A stretch of 64,000 nt of DNA from NCBI GenBank assembly GCA_946122785.1, contig CAMGYJ010000005.1, positions 60,896,200 through 60,960,199 on the forward strand. The letters run 5' to 3'. The position numbers were made by a program, and so were the translations under genes. The notes under the pieces are model-generated. The model was not told where the DNA came from. It worked only from the letters and a program-made list of their open reading frames with translations, and did not search any database. This stretch comes from Linum tenue (Eukaryota > Streptophyta > Magnoliopsida > Malpighiales > Linaceae). Positions 20,794 to 31,655 of the stretch are shown in pieces; within the stretch, counting starts at the first letter, position 1, and each line of letters starts with the position of its first letter.

Positions 20794-23700
20794 ATGGAGC
20801 CAGCTTCCCTCACGGCCGGTCTCCAACAGGCGGGATACGCCACTCCGGCAGCTGTCGCCGTTATTTCACTGGTTTCCTCCGTCTATTTCATGAAAAAGTT
20901 GGTGGTCAATAAAGAGAAGGCTAACTGCGATCTCCGGCTAGTCCCAGGTATTGTGGGCACGCGCCTTAATAATTCTCTACTTGTCTAAGTTTGCTTTGAT
21001 TGAGATTTCTCTCTTCTCTTGTCCCTTTCCTCGTTGTTTTCTTTTTGGCGATGGGTTGGAATTGATCGGTCGGAGTTTCAGCGGTGCCTGGGCTGCCGGT
21101 GATCGGCAACTTGTTACAGCTAAAGGAGAAGAAACCGCACAAAACTTTCGCCAATTGGGTAGAGACTTACGGCCCAATGTACTCCATCAAAACGGGTTCT
21201 TCCTCCGTCATCGTTGTGAATACCACTGATCTCGCGAAAGAGGTATAGTCTGACTCGGGTTTCCTGCCCGTCCTGTTATTTGGAGCACGGGATGAACCGA
21301 CCCGACTCTGTTTCCTTGTCTATTGTCTTAGGCATTGACGCATTGTTATAAAATCAACGGTTGAGACACTGGAATCACTAAATCGGTTAAAATAGCGGTT
21401 CGATTCATTGTTTGGACGGTTATTAGTGTACCAAAAGATTTTACATGGTTCAACATAAAATCAGATGAACCACCACGATTTAACTGGTCAACTTATTCAC
21501 TATTTTAACCACAAAATTAGCAAAAACACTTTAACGTAAACTAAGACCATCAAACCAAAATTATTAATTTTATTTTTCGCTTCCTCTTCTCATTTTGTAA
21601 CCTAATTTTTTATTTTAAGTGATCCACTACCGACTGACTCCATAATTTTTAACTAGAATTAAACAAATTATTATTTCTTTTGTGAGACATTTTGAATGAT
21701 TTATTAATTTTTTTTGTGATGATATGAATATGAAATTGTTTAACATCAATAATAATTTTATTTTTAAATTAGTATATTATACAAGCCTTGTATGTTATAT
21801 ATCATCAACAATTCTATCGACGATTAACCATCAATTTTATAATGTTAATCACTAAACTTTAAAACACTAACTTTTTTTTTCCAATGCTAACGCTCGGTCC
21901 GATTTTGAAAACAGATTTGGTTGTGTTCTGGTAGGAGATCTTCGCTTAGAGCGAGTGGGCCTCCATTTTCAAAGTGAAAACATAAATAATTGGGTCAATT
22001 TTAAGATTCGTAAACAACTCTTGTACTAAGTGTCTCACCAAAAAAAAAAAATCTTGTACTAAGTGGCCTCCATTATTCACTCCTGCATAATTATTCCTAA
22101 TTAAAATGTTACATGCCATAACTCTGTCGTTCTAACTCGAATTTTAAAATTTTCTTACCCAGAATAATCAGATTAGTTATGTTTTATGAAATAACATCTA
22201 TTTTAACATAATATGTAGTAAAAAAATAGTATAACGTCAATTGAAGTTCTTTTTACCATAGTATATGATGGGATATAGCTTAGTGGTACAGATTATACTA
22301 ACGTGGTATGAAAATGTATAATAATAGTAGGTAGAAAAATCTTAATGTAGAGTAGTTACAGTGGTAGGAATATGCTAACTAACATCTATCATCATCTACC
22401 ACCAGTCCACCACTATTGTAGAGAGTGGTATAATTGGTCATAGAAATTTTCTTCAAAATATAGAGAACTATAATCATTTTATAAAACATAATAAACTCAT
22501 TTCTTCTTTGCAAAAATTTTAGAAAACGTGTAAAAATGATAGGGGTATATGATAATAGAGGATTGTAAGGGTGGTCAAAAATAATTTCCCCCAAAATAAA
22601 TCGAAATAGATGTTATTTTGTTTATATAAAGACCAGAGTGCCCTTACATATACTGAACTACGCTGTACTAGTTGCCAAAAAAAAATTATCAACAATTTCT
22701 TGTTTGACAACAAAGGGATTTTCCAACTCTACTATAATTATTGAATTGCTTCCAAAAAAAATCAACAACAATTTCTGGTTTGAGTTCAAGGGGATTTGCC
22801 AACTCTTTTATAATCATATAATTATTGAATTGCTTCCCGGAGGTCACTACTCACTAGTGTCTGCTGAAATGTGCTAAAATGGGCGTTGGATATTGATAGA
22901 ACTACATGGTATATTTGTTGAAATTGACTGGATCCAACCCGTCTACGGTTGATGATATATCGAATATTAAATCATTGTCGGATGATGGAAAGAAATTTTA
23001 CTTACAAATTTTGTATGATAAATTGAAAAGTTATGATAAATTGAGTCAATTGGTCAAATTGTTTGGTTTTTCAATTGATCCATTCAAATGATCTCATAGT
23101 GCTCCGGTTGAGTTACATTTATGGGGATCGTTATATTAGTGGTTTTAATGAAAAGTTAGTTCTGATGATACTGGTGCTGAATGAAATTCAACCTGCCCCA
23201 ACTCAATAAATCCTGAGATTCAACCTGCCTCAATTCAATAAATCTTGGGGAAAAAGAGGTAAATCAGATATCCAAGTTTTTGGAAGAATCACCAAGTCTG
23301 CTTCAATTTTGTTTCAGGCGATGGTGACCAAGTTCTCAACCATGACTACAAGGAAGTTGCCCAAATCTCTTTCCGTATTAAGTATGGACAAAACCATGGT
23401 CGCTCTGGCTGATTATGATGACTACCACAAGATGGTGAAACGCCACCTTCTCACTAATATGTTGAGCCCAAGCGCCCAGGTTTAATGAACCCTAGCTAAT
23501 ACAATATTGCAGTCATACAATACAGTGTTCAAATTTCCATATTTTGTTTTTAAGGCATGAAGCCGAGTTTTGAATATTACTATGTTTTTGGCAGAAACGA
23601 CATATCTCCAACAGAGATGTAATGGTGGACAACTTATCTGCCCAATTGTTGGTTCACACCAAATTGCATCCTGAACAAGCGTTGAATTTCAGGAAGACAT

Positions 23701-25231
23701 TTGAGTCTGAACTCTTCGGTCTGTCTATGAAACAAGTAATGTCACTATTTCTTTTGTGCTTTCCTTTTTCAGTCTGAAAAATTAATCTCACCACCAACAC
23801 CAAGGGCAGGGCTATAACGTTGAAACATCCTGCAGGGAATTGGGAAAGATGTGGAGTGCATATATGTTGAGGAGCTAGGCACTACTTTCTCCAAGGAAGA
23901 AATCTTTAGAATTCTGGTGTTGGATCCAATGGAAGGTGCCATAGATGTCGACTGGAGAGATTTCTTCCCGTACCTCAGCTGGATCCCCAACCATGGCTAC
24001 GAGGACAAGGTCGAGCATACGCATTACCGGAAGCAGGCAGTGATGAATGCACTGATTAAGGAGCAGAAGCAACGAATTGCGTCTGGCAAAGTACGTACAA
24101 AATTCATGCACCATATAATAATAAAAATGTTCTTTCTGATTATGAGCTAGCTACTTCGATACTGACAACATGTCTTCACTTCTCTCTCAGGTGATCGATT
24201 GTTACCTTGATTACCTGCTATCGGAAGCCAAGAACTTGACAGATCTCCAGATGTTAGTGTTGATTTGGGAGACCATCGTTGAGACCTCCGATACGACGTT
24301 AGTGACTTCGGAGTGGGCTATGTATGAACTTGCCAAGAATCCCGATCTTCAGGAAAGACTTTTTCGGGAAATCCAGACCGTCTGTGGATCCGAGAAACTC
24401 ACAGAGCAACACTTGTCCAAAATTCCATATCTGAGTGCCGTTTTCCATGAGACACTTAGAAGGCATAGTGCTGTCCCTATCCTTCCTTTTCGCCATGTAG
24501 GTGTAGACACAGAGTTAGGAGGGTATCATATCCCCGCCGGAACTGAGGTAATTAAGGGTCATCAGGAGAGGAAACCACTTCGATATGTATATATGGTAAA
24601 GACTAGCGTAGCGTACGGCTCATTGAGTTTTGCTATTTAGACAATGAAATTAACCGGAATTTGAGACATGATACTATATCCTAACCCCTAATGGGTGAAT
24701 CTCAATCCCTTAGAAGGCATGAGATTCGACGAATATGAATCGTTGATTTTTATTTTAAGATTAGGGTATAGTATCATGCTCCAAACTCTGGTTAAATTAT
24801 GATCTAAATAGTAAAATTCTATGGGGCGTATGCTAGCCTGAACCATATATATAGCTCTCAGTTTTAGACGTAGGAAAAACTAAAACATTCCAAGTGCTTC
24901 AATTTTGCAGATAGCTATCAACCTATACGGATGCAACATGGACAGCAAGAAATGGGAGAGACCCGAAGAGTGGTCGCCGGAAAGGTTTCTTAACGGCAAA
25001 TCGGACCCCATGGAGTTGCACAAAACAATGGCATTTGGGATCGGGAAGAGGGCTTGTGCGGGAGCCCTCCAAGCAATGCTAATTGCTTGCACGTCGATTG
25101 GGAGGATGGTGCAGCAATTTGAGTGGAGGCTAAAGGAAGGCGAGGAAGACAAAGTGGACACCATGTCGCTCACAAGCAAGAAACTTGAACCGTTGCAAGT
25201 GTTCATCAAGGCAAGGAGTTGGAGAAAATGA
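20794..25231 (+). CDS. KO: ent-kaurene oxidase, cytochrome P450 CYP701A (7 exons, 516 aa)
   Basis: It oxidises ent-kaurene in three steps to ent-kaurenoic acid in gibberellin synthesis and is known from plastid envelope/ER membranes. Exons: 20794-20947, 21082-21242, 23318-23479, 23595-23735, 23836-24090, 24191-24547, 24911-25231; all junctions are GT-AG and the frame closes. A hydrophobic anchor is at about residues 17-35. KO-specific segments include [34 protein letters not shown] and [14 protein letters not shown]450 motifs: I-helix ETSDTT (322-327), ExxR in FHETLRR (378-381), PERF (about 433-436), and the haem loop [10 protein letters not shown] with Cys 459. The length is right for the family (about 510). 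Intron 2 is 2.1 kb and carries an inverted relative of the promoter repeat. No lesion found. Confidence 0.95.
21345..21545 (-). repeat. MITE-like repeat in intron 2 of the kaurene oxidase gene
   Basis: Inverted, diverged copy of the promoter repeat at 20470-20675. The two could pair in a transcript that started upstream of the first. Confidence 0.65.
22671..22838 (+). repeat. Imperfect tandem duplication in intron 2
   Basis: Two units of about 84 bp share 'caacaatttct', 'ggttt', 'ccaactct' and a common end 'ttattgaattgcttcc'. Confidence 0.65.
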
Positions 25232-25949
25232 CAGATACCTCAAGTTTGATATTCTTTCAAGGGATTATATATGTCTGAGTGTCAATGATGTTCAACCATG
25301 GGGTATGGACGCTTATAAAGTCATATTTTTCTAACTATCCAGTTTGTACCTTAATTTTCATTAATATAAACATCTTTTGAGTTGGCAATAAATTCTATTT
25401 AATAATTGAAACAATGCCTAGATGTTATGTTTGGCCCGACTTTTATAAGTGTTTTTATGCTTAAAAATGTTGAAGTCGTCGAAAAATTGAAAAAAAATTT
25501 AATAACGAGATTCAATGAATAACTGTTTTGAAAATATAAGATTATCATTATTTTTATTATATTTTCAAAATATATTTTTATTTCATCTATATCATTTAAA
25601 ATCTAAAATAATCTATAAAATAATATTACTAATTGTCAAAAAAATCTAACGAGATCTATTTTTAACTTATATTTTATATTAGAAATCTATTTAAGTCATT
25701 TCACACTATAATAGTTTATCAGCCAAATACTCAACTCTTTTTTAAGTACTTCTTATAGTATAAAACTATTTTTGAAAAGACCAAACTCACCAAGAATGTT
25801 CCTTTTTGGTTCGTTATCCCACTCCTGACCTTTTGATTATCAGCTATTGGTTTATATTTAGAGCTCACTATAACGTGAAACAAATTAGTAAGAGTAATGT
25901 GAAGAAACTTGCAATTCACCTTTTAAATAAAATTTGCATAGATGAGGAC
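25232..25949. other. 3' flank of the kaurene oxidase gene, no further gene
   Basis: AT-rich DNA with no supported frame. It presumably contains the 3' UTR, then intergenic sequence up to the LINE target duplication at 25950. Confidence 0.55.
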
Positions 25950-26199
25950 ATAAAATGTCTGGTAATTCAAAGTTGATGTTGCATTACCTAATGGAAAGTA
26001 GTGCGAGAATTGACGCCACCAGATTTGCCATTTTATGTTGGATGCTGTGGAAAAATAGAAACCTACATGTGTTTGAAAAGAAACTTGAAATGTCGTCTAG
26101 CATATGTAGATGTGCGGTTCTCTTCAGAAGCAGTTGAGGAAGTTGTTGCCAATACCGAAATTTGGGAGAGGGTCCATTACGCGCGCATAATTAGCAGGG

Positions 26200-26475
26200 T
26201 GATGAATCGTAACCCACGATTCAAGGGTTTTGCTTGTAACTCACAAGCGAGAGAAAGACGTTGGTGTCTATAAACCTTTGATTTATTTGATTGATACGGA
26301 ACTAATGCCAAAGGTACATATTTATAGGCTTAGAAAATCCTAATACTTACCCTAATCCTATCCCAATTCGGCTACCCCTTCCCAAACACAAAAGGAAAAG
26401 TTAACCCAAAAGGAAAAACACCCTAGCCCAAACCGAAACTACCCAAAGCCCAAAACATGAAAACTACCCTCATCA
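26200..26475 (-). repeat. TRIM 3' LTR
   Basis: 276 bp, TG/CA ends, partner of 27365-27640. The opening 'atgaatcgtaacccacgattcaa' region contains a short inverted repeat (GAATCGT/ACGATTC). Confidence 0.95.
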
Positions 26476-26486
26476 ATCCTTCCCCC

Positions 26487-27320
26487 TCAAAGAACCTTGT
26501 CCGCAAGGTTCTGATGTTGACGAATTCCGCGGGGGACGACGTAGCTTTTGCAGCGACAAGGCTTTGATCGCCTCCTGAATTTCCAGCTTGGATTCCGTCC
26601 TCTTGTCTTCTTCCTCGCATTGGTTGGAACTCGCGGCTCCGCAGCTTGGCCATTGACGGGGTAGAGAATCGCATTTATACTAGGATCATGGCAACTTGGC
26701 AATACAAGTGGAAGACTTGTATCATAATCATTATGATAATTTTGGTACCATGCAAACGTAGGCCATGTACGTATGTGTGGATGAACAAGTACTGGTTGGC
26801 GCCCAACAACTCCATCTTCGCCAAAGTCAGACTGCCGCTGGTCCTGTGTAATCGCTTTCTCCTTCGACCCATCCCGCACACGTCTAACTAGTGAGCGCCG
26901 TGCTGGCGGCGGCTGTTCAAGTGAACCCGCACAGCTCCCATTGCCGGTAATTGCTCTGCCTCCTCTATGTGGAACTCCCGTGGCGGCTGCCCTCTTCTTG
27001 CAACCACCAGATCGAGGAATGATAGCCTCGCACATATTAGATTCACCTTTGCGCACTGCTTCCTTCGTGTCAACCTCGTTGACGGAGATCTTAATATCCC
27101 CCACCGCCCTAATTTCATTGGCGTCGACGCGGGTCATGTCGTCGTCGTTGCGCTCGCCTCCGGAGACGATTGCGCGGTAGGTGTTCAGCTCTCGTTCTCG
27201 ACAGAATGTCGTGAACCTTTCACGCGACTTTGCTAGCTGCACACAAGCGACCTTGGTCTGCTCGAGTGCCATCTTTGCATTCCGCGCTAGAGCGCGATAC
27301 GGGGCTAGGTCAAGAACCAT
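26487..27320 (-). CDS. Single open frame of the TRIM-like element (277 aa), function unknown
   Basis: It starts at the ATG about 45 bp after the 5' LTR; the frame is also open back into the LTR (to 27476). Residues 1-45 (MVLDLAPYRALARN, then MALEQTKVACVQLAKSRERF) look helical. The rest is basic, rich in Arg/Lys, with CKKR and RRSKPCRCK clusters near the C-terminus that could bind nucleic acid. I recognise no gag, zinc knuckle or enzyme domain. An unbroken frame filling nearly all of a young non-autonomous element suggests selection or mere youth; the sequence cannot decide. Confidence 0.5.
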   Translation of the reverse strand: MVLDLAPYRALARNAKMALEQTKVACVQLAKSRERFTTFCRERELNTYRAIVSGGERNDDDMTRVDANEIRAVGDIKISVNEVDTKEAVRKGESNMCEAIIPRSGGCKKRAAATGVPHRGGRAITGNGSCAGSLEQPPPARRSLVRRVRDGSKEKAITQDQRQSDFGEDGVVGRQPVLVHPHIRTWPTFAWYQNYHNDYDTSLPLVLPSCHDPSINAILYPVNGQAAEPRVPTNARKKTRGRNPSWKFRRRSKPCRCKSYVVPRGIRQHQNLADKVL

Positions 27321-27364
27321 GTTACCCTTCCCAGTAGGATGCGTAACCAGGCTCTGATACCAAT

Positions 27365-27640
27365 TGATGAATCGTAACCCACGATTCAAGGGTTTTGCTT
27401 GTAACTCACAAGCGAGAGAAAGACGTTGGTGTCTATAAACCTTTGATTTATTTGATTGATACGGAACTAATGCCAAAGGTACATATTTATAGGCTTAGAA
27501 AATCCTAATACTTACCCTAATCCTATCCCAATTCGGCTACCCCTTCCCAAACACAAAAGGAAAAGTTAACCCAAAAGGAAAAACACCCTAGCCCAAACCG
27601 AAACTACCCAAAGCCCAAAACATGAAAACTACCCTCATCA
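27365..27640 (-). repeat. TRIM 5' LTR
   Basis: 276 bp, no difference found from 26200-26475. Followed by CAGGG, the target duplication. Confidence 0.95.
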
Positions 27641-27739
27641 CAGGGATGGCTCGTGGACTCCATATTGCATGGGAGATGGGCATCTGGAAGATGGTTGTAC
27701 AGACTGATTCGAAGGACAGCGGGGCCTACTAAACATGGG

Positions 27740-27958
27740 GTACCTGCATACTAACCATCAAGGACTTTGTCCTGGTGCAGTGCCCGATGTTCTGCTACCA
27801 TCATCGGGGAGACTTCGTCTCCTATACCAAGGGAGACTTCGAACCTGGGACCTTGTCACATCTCAAATCTGAAACCCAGCCTCTTTACCAACTAGGCTAT
27901 CTTACCATTGGCACTGGCACTCAGCTTTGATACAAACTAGGCTATCTTACCATTGGCA
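27740..27958 (-). mobile_element. tRNA-derived SINE
   Basis: On the minus strand TAGCCTAGTTGG (27888-27899) matches the RNA polymerase III A box and GGTTCGAAGTC (27835-27845) the B box, 42 bp apart, as in tRNA-derived SINE heads. It lies inside the LINE remnant. A 45-bp segment including part of the A box is tandemly duplicated at 27891-27979. The far end near 27740 and the target duplication are not resolved. Confidence 0.7.
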
Positions 27959-28192
27959 CTGCACTCAGCTTTGATACAAGAAGCTCGTTAACTTCTTGCT
28001 TAGGAATGGGAGGTGGAGATTTATCATGTCATTAGGGAGGGTAATGTTGTTGCTGATTAGCTGGCGTCTTTAGGCAACAGTCTTCCGTCGGGTGCTCACG
28101 ACATCACTACTCCTTGCCCGATGCTTACGTATCGGTTGTACTATGACTCTATTGAGATTAGTTTGCCCTATTTAGTTTCTACTATTAATTAA

Positions 28193-28695
28193 GACCATCC
28201 ATATCGTGAGTGGGTTGGGGGGGGAGCGGCGAAAACCCCACATCATGGGTGGGAAAATGGAGAACGGGGAAAAGATGGTGGGTTTTCCCACCCATATGCG
28301 ACAAAAAGGGAAGGAAAGGGGAGGGGTGGGGGCGGGACACAGGCTCTTTTTTTTTCTTTTTCTGTTTCATTTGAATTAAAGAATTGTTTGTATGTGTTGT
28401 ATTTTTCCACATGAGACAGCATTGACCAACGACATAATTAGTAATGAAAAAAATTATGTCTAAATTATATAAAAAATAATATCAAAATTTTTGTATTAAC
28501 TAATTATCACTAACTACCTAAAAATAATGATCATTATATAAAAAAAAACTGACAAAATCAACTATAAATTAATTTTACCAAAAAAGTGTTAAACCAATTA
28601 TCCCATTTTTCCACCCTTCACATTGTGATCAAAACTTCTTCCTCTTCTTTTTCCTATTTTCCCACCTTTCCCTCCCACCTATATCGTGAATGGTC
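28193..28695. mobile_element. Tourist/PIF-Harbinger-like MITE (503 bp)
   Basis: Ends GACCATCCA and TGAATGGTC form an imperfect inverted pair, with TAA on both sides (28190-28192, 28696-28698). A 3-bp TAA/TTA target is the Harbinger signature. It sits in the 3' UTR of the LINE remnant and has no coding capacity. Confidence 0.75.
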
Positions 28696-29059
28696 TAAAG
28701 GTTGGGATGCTCATTAGCGCTCTATTTCCCAACAAAAAAAATAAAATGTCTGGTAATTCAACTCATGAATCGACTTCGCAAACCTAAAATTCAAGCCAAG
28801 TCCAGATAAATTAAAGTAGTGGACTGGACTGTGGATGGTAACAGAACTTCTGCCTGGATTGGCTCGTCGAGAGACATCCACTCCATGGGCATAGGATAGG
28901 GTGAGTAACCCTTTGTTACTCACCCGTGAGTAACCACATAGGGACCGTCGATCTTGGCGGGACGGATCTTGTGGCTGTGATTGATGCGGGGTTTTTTGTC
29001 CACGGTCAGGGGCATTTTTGTCCGATATTTTATATTTGAATTAAATGACTTTCCCTCTT

Positions 29060-29350
29060 TGTCCGTTGCAAATCTTTTCTGTGCGCGAGTTGGATTCGGA
29101 TTTTGGAGAGAGAAACTACGAGCAGGGGGAGCAGCAGCTGAGAAATAAGGACGGCGATTCTCCATTGTTGATCGACGGCGATAGAAACTGCGAGCAGCAG
29201 CTTCGAATCGAGCTTTCTGATTCTCCATAATTGATCGACGTGTGCGCGAGTTGGATTCGGTTTTTGTAGAAAGAAATTGCGAGCAGCGGCTGCGAAACAG
29301 GGGACGGCGAATCTTTTCTGATTCTCCATAATTGATCGACGACGAGGTTA
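29060..29350 (+). repeat. Diverged tandem repeat in the left MULE leader
   Basis: Three related blocks share 'gtgcgcgagttggattcgg', 'gagagaaa...gcgagcag' and 'gattctccataattgatcg'. Probably the transposase 5' leader. Confidence 0.65.
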
Positions 29351-29736
29351 GATATTAGTTTTTTTGATTCTTTCTGTTTAGCTAATCGAGTTTTCTGTTG
29401 ATCTCTGGTTTCGTTGGAGGTTTTTGATTGCTGCTAGTCGAGCTTGTTTATGTTTAGCTAATCGAGCTTGTTCATGTGTTATGTTCTTTGTGTTTTGGTG
29501 TTTTGGCAGTATTCTGGTGAGATGAGTAACGTAAATTGTGGCGATGTTGTTCCAATTGATAGATCTGGTTCTTCAACCAGCGTTGTAGGATCTGGTTCTT
29601 CATCTAGTGCTGTTGGAACTGCTTCTTCATCTATTGATCTTGGATTTGATCATTCAGCTAACTCTGGTGAATCAGGAGGTAAGATATGCAAATTTGTTTG
29701 TTTATTGAAGTTTGTATAGTGTCGTAATTTGATTTT

Positions 29737-30270
29737 ACTATGCCTTATCATGTGGTAATTGATTTTATAGTACATTATCATGTGGTAAAATGTGGTAATT
29801 AGGAAGTTAAATGTGATGTTTCTGTGTGATAATTGATTTTACCATGCCATACCATATGGTATAGTGTGGTAATTTGATTTTACCATGCCTTATCATGTGG
29901 TAATTGATTTTACAGTAGATTACCATGTGGTAAAATGTGGTAATTAGGAAGTTAAACTTGAGGATTCTGTGTGATAGTTGATTTTACCATGCCATACCAT
30001 ATGGTATAGTGTGGTAATTTGATTTTACCATGCCATACCATGTTGTATAGTGTGGTAGTTTGATTTTACCATGCCATACCATATGGTATAGGGTGGTAAT
30101 TTGATTTTACCATGCCTTTATCATGTGGTAATTGATTTTACAGTACATTACCATGTGGTAAAATGTGGTAATTAGGAAGTTAAATGTGAGGGTTGTGTGT
30201 GATAATTGATTTTACCATGCCATACCATGTGGTATAGTGTTGTAGTTTGATTTTACCATGCCATACTATG
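29737..30270. repeat. CATATGG/CATGTGG site array in transposase intron 1
   Basis: Centres at about 29853, 29894, 29924, 29998, 30039, 30080, 30122, 30152 and 30226, embedded in 'gattttaccatgccataccatatggtatagtgtggtaatt' type units. Steps are about 41, 30 and 74 bp. Many sites read CATGTGG instead of the perfect palindrome. Confidence 0.85.
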
Positions 30271-31264
30271 GTGGTAACTCGTGTATCATGGCTGTAATTA
30301 TTGGTATACATTGATATTTCATACTGTTGTGGTGTGGAATCCATTTAATATGTTGTTTCATAATGTTTGTAGGTTTCAATGGTATAGATCCTACTGTTCG
30401 TGATTCTTGGAAGGACTTAGAGTTCAATACACCAGATGATGCATATAATTTTTATGTTGATTATGGGAATCATGAAGGTTTTGGTGTGAGGATTTATAAC
30501 CAATCAGCGTGTCCGAAACTCAATGGTGGTTCTTCAGCTGTATATTATATCAAGTATTGTTGCAATAAGGAAGGTTGGAAAAGAGGTAGCGAGAATAACC
30601 CTGATAATGCAGGTGTTGTTGATACGACAGTTCGTGTTCGTAATGTTCCAGAACTCAGGGGTGGATGTAATGGTGCTTATATACGACTGAGGTGGTTTAA
30701 AGAGTTTAAATGCTACAAGATCTATCGTTGGTATAATGTGCACAACCATGACATGATTCCTGAGTCTCTGCGTCACTATGTGAGATCCAGCAGACGAATG
30801 GCTCCTGTGTATAAGATGCTGGCAGAGGTGAATGATGCTGCTGGTATTGGTGTGACTTCTTCGTATAATGCAATTAGTAGGGCTGGTGGTGGTAGGAAGT
30901 TTGTTGGGTTCACAAAGAATGATTTGAAGAACCATCTGCGAACGGTTAGGACGTCATCAATGGAGTATGGTGATGCGACTGCATTGCTTGAATACTTTAG
31001 ACGTCAAGCACAGCTGGATCCTGGGTTCTTTCATGAGGTGGAGGTTGATGTTGAAGAGAACATTGCTAGTATTTTTTGGGCAGATGGGAAGATGAGGATG
31101 GATTATCATTATTTTGGTGATTCAATTAGTTTTGATACTACTTACCGGACTAACAAAGAGTATCGGCCACTAGGTATGTTTTCTAGTTTGTTGTTTATTA
31201 TTGTGTTTGTTAGTTTGTATGAGTATTATTATTATCATTCTGTATCATGTTTTTTTTTTTGTTC

Positions 31265-31655
31265 TTAAATGTATTTTACCATATGGTATGTGTTGGTAAT
31301 AAGGTTATTTGAGGTGATTTTTGTGCTTAGAAGTCTTTTACCATATGGTATGTGTTGGTAACAAGGTTATTTGAGGTGGTTTTTGTTCTTAAAAGTATTT
31401 TACCATATGGTATGTGTTGGTAACAAGGTTATTTGAGGTGGTTTTTGTGCTTAAAAGTTTTTTACCATATGGTATGGGTTGGTAACAAGGTTTTTTGTGG
31501 TGTTTTTTGCGTTGTTAGAAGTGTGTACTATATGGTAGTCTGCTGTGGATTGTTTTTTTTTGTTCTTAGAAGTCTTTACCACATGGTATGAGTCTTTACC
31601 ATATGGTATGGGTTGGTATTATTGTTATTCGTACCTTTTACCACATGGTATGTGT
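31265..31655. repeat. CCATATGG array, 62-bp period, in transposase intron 2
   Basis: Centres at 31280, 31342, 31404, 31466 and 31528 (variant), exactly 62 apart, then 31580, 31600 and 31642 at steps of 52, 20 and 42. Units share 'tatgtgttggtaacaagg' and 'tttgaggtggtttttg'. Confidence 0.9.

Larger units (their letters stand above)
26200..27640 (-). mobile_element. Small non-autonomous LTR retrotransposon (TRIM-like, 1441 bp)
   Basis: LTRs of 276 bp (26200-26475, 27365-27640) begin TGATGA and end TCATCA, read as identical by eye, and are flanked by CAGGG (26195-26199, 27641-27645). Next to the right LTR the minus strand reads TGGTATCAGAGCC, the initiator tRNA-Met primer binding site (27350-27362). 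Next to the left LTR it reads TTGAGGGGGAAGGAT, the polypurine tract. Orientation is therefore minus. The 889-bp interior has no protease, RT or integrase, so it must move with another element's enzymes. Recent insertion. Confidence 0.95.
25971..28189 (+). pseudogene. LINE ORF2 C-terminal RNase H domain, fragmented
   Basis: The left piece (25971-26199) encodes CWMLWKNRNLHVFEKK, typical of the linker before the RNase H domain (RVT_3, PF13456). After the TRIM, 27646-27720 continues with ARGLHIAWEMGIWKMVVQTDSK. After the SINE, about 27960-28140 gives SALIQEA and then WEVEIYHVIREGNVVAD, with a stop replacing the next residue before LASLGNSLP. Multiple frame breaks; not functional. Confidence 0.8.
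25971..28740 (+). mobile_element. 5'-truncated LINE, host of three later insertions
   Basis: A 21-bp direct repeat beginning ATAAAATGTC is at 25950-25970 and 28741-28761. The right copy is preceded by A7 (28734-28740), a short poly(A) tail. Within lie pieces of a LINE C-terminal RNase H domain, so the element is plus-oriented and lost everything upstream. A TRIM-like LTR element (26200-27640), a SINE (about 27740-27958) and a MITE (28193-28695) entered afterwards. Without them the LINE remnant is only about 600 bp. Confidence 0.88.

Noticed and set aside
22906..23091. 61-codon frame inside intron 2 of the kaurene oxidase gene
   Set aside because: AT-rich and repeat-flanked, no recognised motif, and the P450 frame splices cleanly around it.
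24191..24640. A stop shortly after the P450 exon 6 as evidence of a pseudogene
   Set aside because: The stop is in the intron; a GT donor at 24548 and AG acceptor at 24910 keep the frame.
27835..27899. A tRNA gene on the minus strand (A and B boxes present)
   Set aside because: No cloverleaf stems could be paired, and the sequence continues into an unrelated body; a SINE head fits better.
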